From: Oopsacas minuta
Taxonomy: Eukaryota > Porifera > Hexactinellida > Lyssacinosida > Leucopsacidae
DNA: 64,000 nt
Direction of reading: 5' to 3'
Assembly (NCBI GenBank): GCA_024704765.1
Contig: JAKMXF010000321.1
Location: 1,116,001-1,180,000, forward strand
Part shown: piece by piece, positions 11,790 through 22,408 of the stretch
Numbering within the stretch: position 1 is the stretch's first letter
How the letters are laid out: each line of letters opens with the position of its first letter
The notes under the pieces: generated by a model
The model's input: the letters and a program-made list of their open reading frames with translations, nothing else
Database searches by the model: none
Told to the model about the DNA's origin: nothing
Translations under genes and position numbers: made by a program

Positions 11790-12298
11790 TTATTAGAGCT
11801 ACACAAGTATAACGTAGGTCGTAGGATATTGATTTATTAGTTAAATCCAAGCAATATCATCACTCTCATTAGCTAAATTTCGTAGTTTAGGTAGATTTTT
11901 CTGCAATGTTATTCTATTATGAACAATACATTGTACCCCAAATCTAGGTTTAGTACTATTGTCCACTTGCTAGAAAACAAGGTGAGTTCAAAAGAGACAT
12001 CAAATGATTCGAATCCATTTAAAAGGTTAGAATTTAAGTCAATAACCTGAATTTACAAGTAGAATCCATTGTTAATGCAATATGAGGTCAAATAATAAAG
12101 CTTGAAAGTTGATTTAACTAAAGTCAAAGGCGATCTATGATTTGTGGCCCGTGGGGCGGAGCCTAATTTTTAAAGTGGCTCGTAGATTTAAAAGTTGAAC
12201 ACAGGTAGATATTTCTCTTTAGAGCTGAGACAATATTAATTTACTTATAAATTATACTGATTCTAACATGATGGTACTACTAGTTGTTAGTTTTTTAG
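11790..12298. other. Upstream flank of the ICAP-1-like gene
   Basis: AT-rich, with no coding sequence recognised. A polypyrimidine-like TTAGTTTTTTAG just before 12299 looks like a splice acceptor, implying a 5' untranslated exon further upstream. Confidence 0.35.
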
Positions 12299-12301
12299 AA
12301 A

Positions 12302-14416
12302 ATGCTTCGAAAGAGAAAAAAGTCTGAAGGAGAATACCGTGAGGAATCTGAGAGGAAGCAAGCTGAGTTGTTCTGGCTAAAAGAGCAAGAAGCTCAACAA
12401 CATACCTGGGATCAACAAGCTGAACTTGACTACCAAGATTTAGCTCACAAGCAACAGGGACGGGTAGAAGATTCATCTTATCCAGAGCTATTCGATTACA
12501 AGAAAACATCTAATTACAATGTTACATATATGGGAGTTATGATGGGACTTAATTTCCAACCTATCACTGAGACAGGAAAGTCTGACTTTGTTGAGCAGAT
12601 AGACCTGGCTCAGAGGCAAGGGAGGATTCCATGGGTAGCTAATGTAGAAGATGCAAGGACTCTTACTATTTCTAGGTTAGGCTTCAGAAGTGTAATCTCG
12701 CTTTCCATAATCTGCAAATTATCTATTAATAACTCAGGCTGATCTAGCATAACTAGACCATGACTTACTATATACACTGCTTGCTATGCAAACAATTACC
12801 AAAATAGTATGCCAGGCCATTGATTATATTCTGTTTGATCATGAAGAATTGCAGTTATCATTACAAATTCAAATGTGAATAGGTTTCCACATACAACGAA
12901 AACATCTATAATACTTTTGAACATGCTTTTCAGGTTATATTAATCACAATGACGCAATCGAAGTTCATGCCCATATGTGGTAATTTTCCATTTTTGTCAA
13001 ATTTTCAGACATTCTTAACACTTGAACTAATCTTTTTTATCAAAATATATCCTACTTGTTAAATGTTAGTTTAAGTAACCAAAAGATGCTCTACATTTCA
13101 TAAACATTCGTTATTAACAATTCATATTAATGATATTCGCCATAAAACAACGTAAAATTTTCAATCCTAGAAAATTGAAGAAATTCCATCAAACAATCTT
13201 CCCGAGCACAAAATACGTCATAATTGTTAACCGTTTGTATAAGTTGATTTATTACAGTTTCTTTGGTGTTTTTGTGCTAAGTTAAGGCCACTGTTAATGA
13301 GAAACTTGTTTCAGCTCCACATTAGACCTATGCGGGCGGACGTTTCATTATCATTATCTCATTATTTTGTGAGGTATCAGCTGGAATATTGGTTCATTAA
13401 CTTCATTCATAAAAGATATTATATTTCCTAAAATCAAATTTGATATGAGAATAAACTATGAAAAAGATACTTCTATTGTACTCTAGCCAGTTTGTACACC
13501 TTGTAGTTGAAATACATTGAGTAAATGATGAATAATGACAATAATGACAATATTAGTGCGGTACCGAAATCAGATGCGGGCAGTAAAGCTGAAACATGTT
13601 TCCAAATAACAGTTGCCTAATACGAATCATGATTCATTTCATGAGATTTGTGGATTTTTCGATGATGATGTATTTATGAGTAAAATAATAACCATAATTG
13701 AAGGTGAATGTTGATTGTGTCATTGTGGTTAAAATAACCGAGTATGGATTGAAACAGCATTTCTAGATCTTAACTATCTTGATTAAGTTCTTACTACATT
13801 ACCAAATAGCTATATAGATCATTTGATACCGTGTACTGCATATTTCACGAAACTCATTTATAGTATACGTAGTTGATATTTATCTTGGCACGGCGTGTAC
13901 AATATTTCCTCTACTTTTTATCGTTAAGATTTATATTTCCCTAGCCTAATACGTATCGTACTTTTGATTTTTACGAGATTGCCTCCTACTAACTTGCTAT
14001 TAATTTCAGTGATATATTACACGTAATATAGCAAGAATTTGGGTAATTGTGAATGGTATATCTATTTAGAGGGAGGAAAGTTTTGAAATACACGGCAATT
14101 TTGATGCTGATCATGGTATTAACAGAATTTCTACCATCAGTAGTTGTATTTTCAATATTTCACTAGACATGAAGTGAAGATAACAGACACTCACAAGTTG
14201 CAAGTATATCACCGCCATACTCTGCATAAGATCGTTGGAATTATATATTTTGAAGATGCTTTCGGTAAATATATGCTTTCTCTTCAAATGAGGACTGATA
14301 ATCCCATTTGTTTCGATTTCTTTATTTACGGAGTGAATAATGAGTCAGATGGGAAGAACATATGTCTCACTCTAGCCCAGGCATTCGAAACTATTCAAAA
14401 GAAGCTGAGATGCTGA
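12302..14416 (+). CDS. ITGB1BP1: Integrin beta-1-binding protein 1 (ICAP-1) homologue, two coding exons
   Basis: Coding exons are 12302-12675 and 14167-14416. The junction TCTAG|GTTAGG ... CACTAG|ACATGAAG joins in phase 2 and gives ISRHEVKITD. The product is 207 residues; human ICAP-1 is 200. It starts MLRKRKKSEG, like the basic ICAP-1 N-terminus. The C-terminal two thirds form a PTB domain: VTYMGVMMG, then FVEQIDLAQRQGRIPWV (ICAP-1 has a similar DVAQQDGKLPFV), then VYHRHTLHKIV, and a last helix ICLTLAQAFETIQKK. ICAP-1 binds the NPxY motif of the beta-1 integrin tail and also KRIT1, restraining integrin activation. The long glutamine-rich insert at about residues 25-55 is unusual. ATG 12302 lies 3 nt after an acceptor, so this is the first coding exon. 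The last codons and the stop lie in a tandem repeat. Confidence 0.85.
12676..14166 (+). other. Intron of the ICAP-1 homologue
   Basis: 1491 bp, with donor GTTAGG and acceptor TTTCACTAG. AT-rich, with no transposase or RNA gene recognised. Confidence 0.6.
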
Positions 14417-14472
14417 GAAGCTGAGAAGCTGAGAAGCTGAGAAGCTGAGAAGCTGAGAAGCTGAGAAGCTGA
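14401..14472. repeat. 8-bp tandem repeat, nine units
   Basis: Nine head-to-tail units of GAAGCTGA. Unit 2 is the only variant (GATGCTGA). The stop codon of the ICAP-1 homologue (14414-14416) is the end of unit 2. Confidence 0.95.
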
Positions 14473-14992
14473 TATCTTCTAAATCTTAAATTATTTGAAA
14501 ACAAATTTTATAAATTTCTTATATTTTATTGTTTCTTTAGTTCTAATATTTATTTATATTATTTAATTGTAAATCACTTAATATATTTCAATGAACTCTA
14601 CTATGAGCAATTTAATTAATTTACGAGTCTTTGCCTCTTTTTTTCGCGAAGATTTCGTCGCTCCACTCCTTGAGGTATGTCACTTGAGTGTAGCTTGAGG
14701 AATACAATGAATAGAGGCACGGCCAGAACCTGTATGATCATGAAAGTGATGCTGTCATCGCTGCTCCAGCCCCCTCTACTCCTTCTCCAATGATGCGCAT
14801 TTATTAAATTATTTATTAAATATGATACAAAGCAAACCAGTGTTTTCCCCAAAGTCCGTCAATTAACGTGCTTAGGATATCTAGCTGCGTTAATATGAAG
14901 ACATATGCATAGCGTTTAGTACATCTATAAGGGACAGAGGCCCCCTTAATCCCCAAAATGAGCGCTTTCCAAAATTATTGTGGGAAACGCTG
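14473..14992. other. 3' flank of the ICAP-1 homologue, no further gene
   Basis: AT-rich 3' UTR-like sequence to about 14610. After that comes a stretch with 'GCTCCAGCCCCCTCTAC', a word similar to that at 48822-48840. No domain was recognised in the minus-strand open frame 14616-14852. Confidence 0.35.
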
Positions 14993-15259
14993 GCGCAACC
15001 TCTATAAGCTTGGTTTCACTTTCGTATATTCCATAAAGACGAACCTATATGAGCACTAAGCACGGGGTGTGGAATGGGGGATCTCAGGAGATCCAGGGTT
15101 TCCTAGGGAATGAAATTTGGTTCCCATACGCATCCCATTCCGTCAGGGCATTCTGTGGAAATTTCCATCTTAAAGAAATGATCTCCCATTCCCACGGCAA
15201 CCCTGGAGATATCAAAATATTTGCAGTCCCGACTATTCCCACTTAAGGGGGTTCTACTG
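14993..15259. mobile_element. Pogo/Tigger-type element fragment
   Basis: The left side begins with 'GCGCAACCTCTATAAGC'. The right side ends GGGGGTTCTACTG before TA, matching the right end of the element at 5806-6286. A related word at 14928 suggests the true left end is further out or rearranged. Confidence 0.5.
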
Positions 15260-16684
15260 TATTAAGCTAACAACTATGCTCTAAATTTTCGAAAGTGTGC
15301 ATTATCAGTGTTTACTACGTATGATAAGTACTTTGTGTTTATTTGTGTGTAAATACATATTCAATAAATTTCATAAAACAAATATACTTTATACTGGAGT
15401 GGAGGGTGAAGCGCCCTCCCCCTGGATCCGCCCTGAAAACAAACAAATATTAACAATAAGAATACGCAATCCAAATTCATTTTGTGGACTTATTCACAAT
15501 AAGTTGACAAAATGAAAATTGATTTCATCGTAGTTAGTTACAATTACTCCATAGTACCCGTTGAGTGCAAGTCATTACGATTACCTTTCGGTGGTGTGAA
15601 TACTGAGTAGATTTGGAATATTCCTTATATATAAATTTATTATTGTTTCATGAGTATAATGTGAACAAATTTTATATATTTCAGATTATGCAGGTGAATT
15701 TGTATTGTCTGAAGCTATTTCAGATCAGGAACACTGTCGGATTATTGAGGTCTTCCGGATTATACAGATGTTGCATGTTGGTTTATTCTGGTTCCACTTT
15801 ATATTCATAAAAACAACAATAAGTTTACATATGATTAATTCATAAGTATGGAATCGGATTCAGCATATTCGATACACTTAGTCTAGTTTTATTTGAATTC
15901 TGTATACTTCATTGGTAAACACGATAAATACATAGTTATACGGCATCTCAGAATTGAGAAATTAAATACAACATTCCATAAATCCTTTCCTTGACAACAG
16001 ACAAACAGACATACAAAATTAACAATTTAATACTATAGATTAATTATTTATGGTTGGAAAGGTAATTTTCTCAGCATTTTCATTTTCAATGTTGGGTTTT
16101 GTCATTTGTGTAACCTTGGGGAAATTTTTATGAAGAATTTTGTATAGTCATTGAAGTTCGATCACTTTTTTTGTTATTTTCGTAATCAGTGTAAAATTCC
16201 CAGTCTTTTAAGTGGTCACATCAGACATGGCCATATTCGGAAATATTTTTGCACAACAGAGCAAGAATGTCTCAGGAAAGGAATGTGTTTACATTCCATT
16301 CTCAAAACTTTCCCAAATACTATCGAGTGTCATCTTGTTCGACGCCACTCAACAAATTGAGTCTAGTTATGTACATATCAGTCATCTAAATAACCTTTAA
16401 CTCGATTTTACGATATCCTCCCCCGTGGCCTTCTAATTCTCTTTCTATTTTTTCACATATTTCTTGCAAATACTTGATAATTCCTTTTGTTTATAAATAG
16501 GTTTCTTCCATTCTGCTGACGAACATACATTTTGCATAAACTATTATCTAACTACCTGTAATATAGTGTGATTTCATCATAGTTGTAATCACGTTGTTTT
16601 GACGAAAACAACGTGTGAATGCTTCGTGTTTGCAAGAGCAGTATCACATCAAAATAATTAATATTGTGTTTTGCAACGATATAA
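15260..16684. repeat. Repeat-rich spacer containing a family B copy
   Basis: 15805-16010 is a minus-strand copy of repeat family B ('CATAAAAACAACAATAA', 'TTTCCTTGACAACAG'). A plus-strand relative of the 'TTTATTGTTGTTT' part is near 15640. Open frames in this stretch (for example 16151-16360) have no recognisable domain. Confidence 0.45.
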
Positions 16685-16685
16685 T

Positions 16686-17500
16686 CTATATTATTAAATC
16701 TCTATTGTTGTTTGTTTGTCCATTGTCAAGGAAAGAATTTACGGCATGCAATTTTGAAATTCTCTTTTGTATAATATCTTTACATCTGCTGATTAAGTTG
16801 TTATCAATTTCGTCCAATTCAAATTTTTCTATTTCCAATTGGGAGAATGTTAGCATGATCTCACTCTCTAGTAACCAGGATAATGCCATCAACTTTCTCA
16901 GCCAGCTGGAAAATTCAGATTCTCTTTTGTAAAGATTTGAGAGCTCTAAGACTTGTACTTTATTCCAGATTGTCTGGGTGAAATGAAACCAGCAGCCTGT
17001 TATCTGTATTTCTGGGAATAATTGTCTGAAAACATTTCTAGGTGCCTTTGCGAAATTGCTGATGGTTCTTCAGTCTTACTTCCCATCAAGATATGCAAGG
17101 CAGGAACACTGTGTCCATTAAATGTCATGAAGATTGTGAATACCTGGTAAAATATACGTGGTACTGTGTAGAAGGTGCCATCAAATTGAATTTGTTCAGC
17201 AACCTTTAACTTCTCGAGCATGAGTCTGATGCTAGATTAACTGCTGATCCTTCATTAATATGAACACTCCCCTTATACAAATCGGAGTATGGAGTTTCAG
17301 TAATTAGTTGGCAAAAATCTTGTATATCCATTGGGAGACAAGGGAATAATTTTCTTCTTCTTTGCACATAATACTTTCTAACTCTTGAAATGAAACTGAT
17401 ATGGAAGCAGGATCTCCTCATCATGTTGTTATTGAAAATTTGGCTGCAGGTCAAAACGGCCACAATCCAAAATGGCGACAAACCATAACGACTGGAGCCT
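16686..17500 (-). pseudogene. MULE-type transposase remnant
   Basis: Read on the minus strand, 17481-17206 contains RRRKLFPCLPMDIQDF. Then 17221-17000 contains the strongest block, QFDGTFYTVPRIFYQVFTI, followed by LHILMGSKTEEPS. The DGTF...P.lFyQlftIh pattern is the first catalytic block of MULE transposases found behind FLYWCH-type fingers. The frame changes between blocks and no second or third catalytic residue could be placed, so it is a broken fragment. The open frame at 17664-18041 (minus) could be another displaced part, but I could not match it. Confidence 0.55.
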
Positions 17501-18379
17501 GGGAGTTGGCCAGAATTCCCTTGACGTCTCTACGTGTTGCTGAGAATTACTATCATTTCTAATGATATCATTTAGGTGTATTGGTTTGTGGCCATTTTGA
17601 CTAGAAATCGAAAATTTCACATAATTTTTCTGAAGAACATTCAGCTGCTTTTTTCAACTTATTTCATAAAGTGATTTCGGAACGTTTATACGCATTCTCG
17701 TCATGGCAATATTCGGATGTTAACCTTAATGCATTAGAAACATGATCAATATGGACATATCCTGGGCATCCTGAGGCTCTATTGTGAGCATCTAAGGTAG
17801 GTGCAGCTTTCGGAAGAGTGAACTTTAGAATATCGATAACCTCCTGATTCGTAATCAAGGGAATTAACCTTTCTTCCTTCAACCATAGATTTTTCAATTG
17901 ACAATAGTAGAGTAGTGAATCTCGAGCATATTTCCTTGAATATATGGAAAATACACATGATATGTAGCCATTCAAAGAAATTGATGAACAAATGTGATGA
18001 TTTCCCACTAATAGTGTTTTATCATAATTAGGTAAGTGCATTGTTAGTCTTCTACATATGTAGGTCCAAATCCTACTTCATAACATACGTAGATCTAATT
18101 ACTACTTCATAAGCATGTAAAATTCCGCGTTCCCGTTATAGGAGCTACATGGCATTTTATGATTACTCAGTTATAGGTTTTCACGATTGCTTGAAAAAAT
18201 ATAGTATTATATTGCAAATTATCGTACAAAGCCCTCCACAACTTCTAAATGGATATCCTTTTCCGCGGCAAGCCTGATAGATAATCCAATCACATGGTGT
18301 ATTATATCATTATTAATATAACTTACATTATTTTGGAAATATTCCAACTAGAAGTAACCTTACACATTTGTATGCAGTA
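17501..18379. other. Spacer; unassigned minus-strand open frames
   Basis: A 125-codon minus-strand frame at 17664-18041 overlaps a 70-codon frame at 17779-17991. It has no clear family motif. Its AT content and the adjacent MULE fragment suggest transposon debris. Confidence 0.3.
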
Positions 18380-18385
18380 TTTATT
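18380..18385 (-). terminator. Polyadenylation signal AATAAA for the NF-YB-like gene
   Basis: TTTATT on the plus strand, that is AATAAA on the coding strand, lies about 75 nt downstream of the stop codon. Confidence 0.5.
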
Positions 18386-18460
18386 GTGTGATATAATACA
18401 GCAGCGTCTGTTGAGTAGAATAATTAATATTTGGAAATCAACAATTATCTGATTAGTTGA

Positions 18461-19273
18461 TCAAAGTTTCTTTATTTGATTGCTAAAAGCTGCGAGTGAA
18501 TAGTGACTACACTGAAATCCTAAATTGTATTCGGCTGTAAGCACATCCTCAGTTGTAATTATCTTTCTTTTCTGACTAGAACATATTTCATTCGCTTCTG
18601 ATGAAATAAAATTTACAAACTCACTAACACATTCTTGCATACACATCTTCGCCTCTGTAGATACTTTTGTGTTTCCAGGTAGTACACTTTTCATTATCCT
18701 TGATACGTTAGTGATAGGAAAAAGATAATCTTGTTCTCTCAGTGAGTAGGTACTACTTTCCTTATTCACCCCTGCAAGCTCTATTTGCAACTGACAATAC
18801 TTGACAAATCCGATACCACAATCCACACCCACATTTCTCACCACATCTCTTTCCGCTTGTATTTCACATGTGTCTCTGGAGTGCTGCGGGAATTCTTTCT
18901 GATAGTGACAGCTGATTAATTGATGCGCTTTTTTGAATTCTTTTAATGTATCAGGGAGTTTTGAAGACTTAGGTATTGGTAGCTTATTTGGGATATCGCT
19001 TAGCAAAGTCCTTCCACGGAAGTATTCTAAAGGGAGTGTAATTTCTGAATCTAATTTCAATTCTTTCAGAAATCTTGAATAATAGTCTATATAATTGTTC
19101 AATTGATAAGAATATTGAAATAATGGATTGTCTAGGACAGACCTAGAAAACAGTGAATCAAAGAGTTCATTAGTAAGGAATGATTGCTCCATATTGTTGC
19201 TTGAATAAGATATGAATTCCATTTCTGCATCCTCACCAACTAATTCGTTATCTACAAGTCGTAGCGTCATCAT
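18461..19273 (-). CDS. Divergent NF-YB-like histone-fold protein, intronless
   Basis: 270 residues in one open frame. Residues 179-270 match the NF-YB/HAP3 histone fold: REQDYLFPITNVSRIMKSVL, PGNTKVSTEAK, QECVSEFVNFISSEAN and KRKIITTEDVL. NF-YB pairs with NF-YC, and the pair recruits NF-YA to bind CCAAT boxes. The end differs strongly from the family: where NF-YB proteins have a conserved 'AMSTLGFD-YVEPLK' segment, this one has AEYNLGFQCSHYSLAAF. About 178 residues with no recognised domain precede the fold, far longer than the usual short N-terminus. An AATAAA follows the stop, so the gene could be expressed. The lack of introns may mean a retrocopy that has diverged, or simply an exon-poor gene. 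The sequence cannot show whether it binds the NF-YC partner. Confidence 0.75.
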   Translation of the reverse strand: MMTLRLVDNELVGEDAEMEFISYSSNNMEQSFLTNELFDSLFSRSVLDNPLFQYSYQLNNYIDYYSRFLKELKLDSEITLPLEYFRGRTLLSDIPNKLPIPKSSKLPDTLKEFKKAHQLISCHYQKEFPQHSRDTCEIQAERDVVRNVGVDCGIGFVKYCQLQIELAGVNKESSTYSLREQDYLFPITNVSRIMKSVLPGNTKVSTEAKMCMQECVSEFVNFISSEANEICSSQKRKIITTEDVLTAEYNLGFQCSHYSLAAFSNQIKKL

Positions 19274-20291
19274 TTTAGTTTAATATATTCGCCAAATGAA
19301 AATATGTTGCAAAGCTTTATACTGCGCATTTCCCTAACATCTGTAATTAATTTAATTTCATTCTCTCGAAATTCTATTTTTACTCATCTACATCTTAGAT
19401 ATTAAAATTCAATGCTTTTTAATACTGCTATGGCTAATGGTGAGATGATGTGATGGCACGGGCATTGTGCGATTTCCATTAATTCCATCTGTCTGCATAA
19501 ACACAAAATCGGTGCATACTTATGTACATGTTGACACTTCGGGACTGGGGTTGGATATATTCTAAGGTGACTATCGCACGCCTATCCGGTGATCAATCAT
19601 ATTTTCACATATCTGATAATATGTTCGAGACAAACGTCATATAAGAATTATCGTAAATATTTCTAAAATAGGAATATATCAAAAATATCGGAAAATATCT
19701 AAATAATAGGAAGATAGCAGGAAAATACCGAAAATATCAGAAATATCGGAAAATGTTGGAAATACATATCGAAAATTTCAATCTTTTTGAATTTTTTATT
19801 GTTTCCATATACAATAGGTCCTCTTAATTGTCCGCTTCGGACGCCAATACCCACTGGAGGACAATTAGAAAGGACCCAGTGTAGTCAGGATAACTTAGCC
19901 AAATTTAGGCATAACCATAAAGTCGTGTACTACATTAAATCCTCGCCTTGCTAAATACATAACACTGCCCTGCGTCAAATTTGCTGATTATTATCCATGG
20001 GTTGTTTTTAGTTAACTTGAGTATGCTGATTCTCAATCTGTCATCAGAATTCCCCTATCACGTCTCGTTTTTACTCAAATGTTATTTTAATGTAGGTCGA
20101 TTTTTTTAAGTCCACTTCCCTAGAATAAATGATTTTATTTGATACATGTGCGAATTTTTGTCTTTTGAAATAAACAGATGCGTACTTTATTGCATTTTCT
20201 AATTAGTCCCTTTAACTCCATTCTTTTCTACATAATTTGTTCTATTTTTATTTTTGTTATATACATCTTTATTGTACTATAGTCTACAATT
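19274..20291. other. Spacer with degenerate ATATCGGAAA-type repeats
   Basis: 19650-19790 holds irregular copies of 'AAATATCGGAAAAT'. 19815-19870 (GGTCCTCTTAATTGTCCG) resembles a pogo-type terminus. No gene was recognised. Confidence 0.4.
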
Positions 20292-22028
20292 TTGATATTT
20301 TATTATCATATGACTTATCGGAGAAGGTGCAGTAATGATCCAGACGTCTTTTGTTATATTTGTGGTAGTTTTATGACTTCTAAACAAACTACGGCAATAA
20401 CAGGATTTGTTAAAAAAGCATATTTAGGATATTTTGGAATGAGATTAGGTGATCAAGACAAAACATGGGCTCCACATACAGTGTGCCGATCTTGTGTAGA
20501 AATTTTGAGACAATGGACAAAAGGAATCAGAAAGAGTTTAAGTTTTGGAATTCCAATGATATGGAGAGAGCCACAAAATCACATTAGCGATTGTTACTTT
20601 TGTATCGTGAATATTTCCGGATTCAATGCTAAAACCAAGTCATTGATCAAGTATCCAAATTTACATTCAGCAATACGACCCGTTCCCCATTCTATTGATG
20701 TACCTGTTCCAAAATTTACTAATTTGGATGTTATCTCGGAAATCGATGATTGTGAAACTAGAGATTCATTAATTAGAGAAGATGAGGATTTTATTCCGTG
20801 TGTATTATCTCGTTCTAATTCTCCACAGTTATTTAATCAGTCTGAATTAAATGATTTGGTACGTGATTTAGATTTACCTAAAAGAATCTGCGGAGTTGTT
20901 AGGTTCTAGGCTAAAAGAAAAAAACTTGCTTCTCCCAGAAACAAATTTTACTCATATAGGAACAGAGAGATCGAATTTTTGAATTATTTCATAATGGAAG
21001 ACGGATTTGTGTTTTGTCATGATGTTTCACCGCTAGTTAATGCTCTTGGATGTCCGTATGTACCTAATGATTGGAGACTCTTTATTGATAGTTCAAAACA
21101 AAGTTTGAAATGTGTTCTACTTCATAATGGCAACAAATTTAGTTCCATACCAATTGGACATTCAGTAAGTTTAAAGGAACGATATGATAACATGAAAATT
21201 GTGCTTCATAAAATTAATTATAACCAGCACAATTGGGTAATCTGTGGTGACTTAAAAATCATATGCATTCTTTGGGGACAGCAATCAGGATATACAAAAT
21301 ACCCTTGTTTTTTATGCTTATGGGACAGTCGTGTGAAGAGCGAACACTATTCTAGACAGAGCTGGCCAGCTAGAACCAATCTTAATGTTGGAAATAAGAA
21401 TATTATTCACGAGCCTCTAGTGGATCCTCTCAAGATTTTGCTCCCATCACTTCATATAAAATTAGGATTGATGAAACAGTTTGTAAGGGCATTAGATAAA
21501 GAAGGAAATTGTTTCAAATAAATTACCGAGAAGTTTTACTACCTAAGTGATGAAAAAAGAAAAGCAAGTATATTCGACGGTCCTCAGATAAGACAACTTG
21601 TTCGAGATGATAATTTTTCAAATTCTATGATATGCAAAGAAAAATGTGCATGGAATGCATTTGTAAATGTCATGAAAAACTTCTTGGGAAATACGAAATC
21701 TCCTAATTATAAAATACTTGTGAATGAGTTGATTGAACCTTACAAGAATCTCGGCTGCAATATGAGTGTAAAAGTTCACTTTCTTCACAGTCATATTGAC
21801 TATTTTCCAGAGAATCTTGGAGCTGTTCCCGAGGAGCAAGGTGAACGATTGCACCAAGACATAAAAACAATGGAAACACGATATCAGGGGAGGTGGGACG
21901 TTCATATGATGGCTGATTACTGCTGGTGCCTCAAGAAAGATTGTATTGATGTGTTATTCATGCTAGAATGTCAAAAAAATGGAAATTTACTCCTGATTCA
22001 GACTAATATATTCAAAGTTATTTATTAA
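20292..22028 (+). pseudogene. Zinc-finger/RNase-H-like transposon gene, near full length, disrupted
   Basis: Three collinear blocks. 20292-20909 has CYICG, GDQDKTWAPH, CRSC, PMIWREP and DCYFC. 20979-21521 has WRLFIDSSKQSLKCVLLHNG, GHSVSLKERYDNMK, CGDLKIICILWG and YPCFLCLWDSR. 21627-22028 has CNMSVKVHFLHSHIDYFP, GERLHQDIKTMETRYQGRW and DYCWCLK. The conserved acidic residues (D of FIDSS, E of KERYDN, D of CGDLK) are spaced as in an RNase-H-like fold, which would fit a transposase or nuclease. Two compensating frameshifts lie between about 20880 and 20965, and an in-frame TAA is at 21519-21521. ATG 20307 (MTYRRRCSN) is an alternative start. The same family gives the deleted copy at 26-504. Confidence 0.75.
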
Positions 22029-22274
22029 CTAAGATTATATTATCAATAAAAATTTATTGTAATTCTTAGTTAAAATTTATAAATGGCAGATTTTCACTAT
22101 TTTACTTGTGAGGTATTATGCATTCATCGATAAATATACCAATATTTAAAAATAATTTTGCTAAAAAACTAGACGTGATACGTATATTTTACAACATTTT
22201 TCAAAATCAGAATTAAAATGTGGATTAGAAAATGTTTTGCAATAACAATCAGCAAATAAAATTTTTTTCCCGCA

Positions 22275-22408
22275 GGGTTGTGTAATAATTCAGGGCTGTG
22301 TAATAATTCAGGGCTGTGTAATAATTCAGGGCTGTGTAATAATTCAGGGCTGTGTAATAATTCAGGGCTGTGTAATAATTCAGGGCTGTGTAATAATTCA
22401 GGGCTGTA
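22275..22408. repeat. 18-bp minisatellite, seven full units plus a partial
   Basis: Units of GGGCTGTGTAATAATTCA; the first has GGGTTG. Because 18 is divisible by three, the array is open in at least one frame on each strand, giving the runs CNNSGL (+) and SPELLH (-). No gene context supports translation. Confidence 0.95.

Larger units (their letters stand above)
10060..11790. mobile_element. Older element with inverted subterminal repeats, split by a mariner
   Basis: Left of the mariner, 10150-10220 carries 'GAATTCAATTATTTTGGCAACTGAACT' and a second close copy. Right of it, 11670-11745 carries the inverse, 'AGTTCAGTTGCCAAAATAATTGAATTC', plus a further copy. The inverted arrangement around a younger TA-flanked mariner indicates a nested insertion. 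The outer boundaries are approximate and the superfamily is unknown. Confidence 0.45.

Noticed and set aside
16615-16932. 105-codon plus-strand frame
   Set aside because: Antisense to the MULE remnant and overlapping a family B fragment; judged a chance frame.
22275-22408. Possible CRISPR-like array
   Set aside because: Units are contiguous with no spacers, and the genome is eukaryotic. It is a plain tandem repeat.
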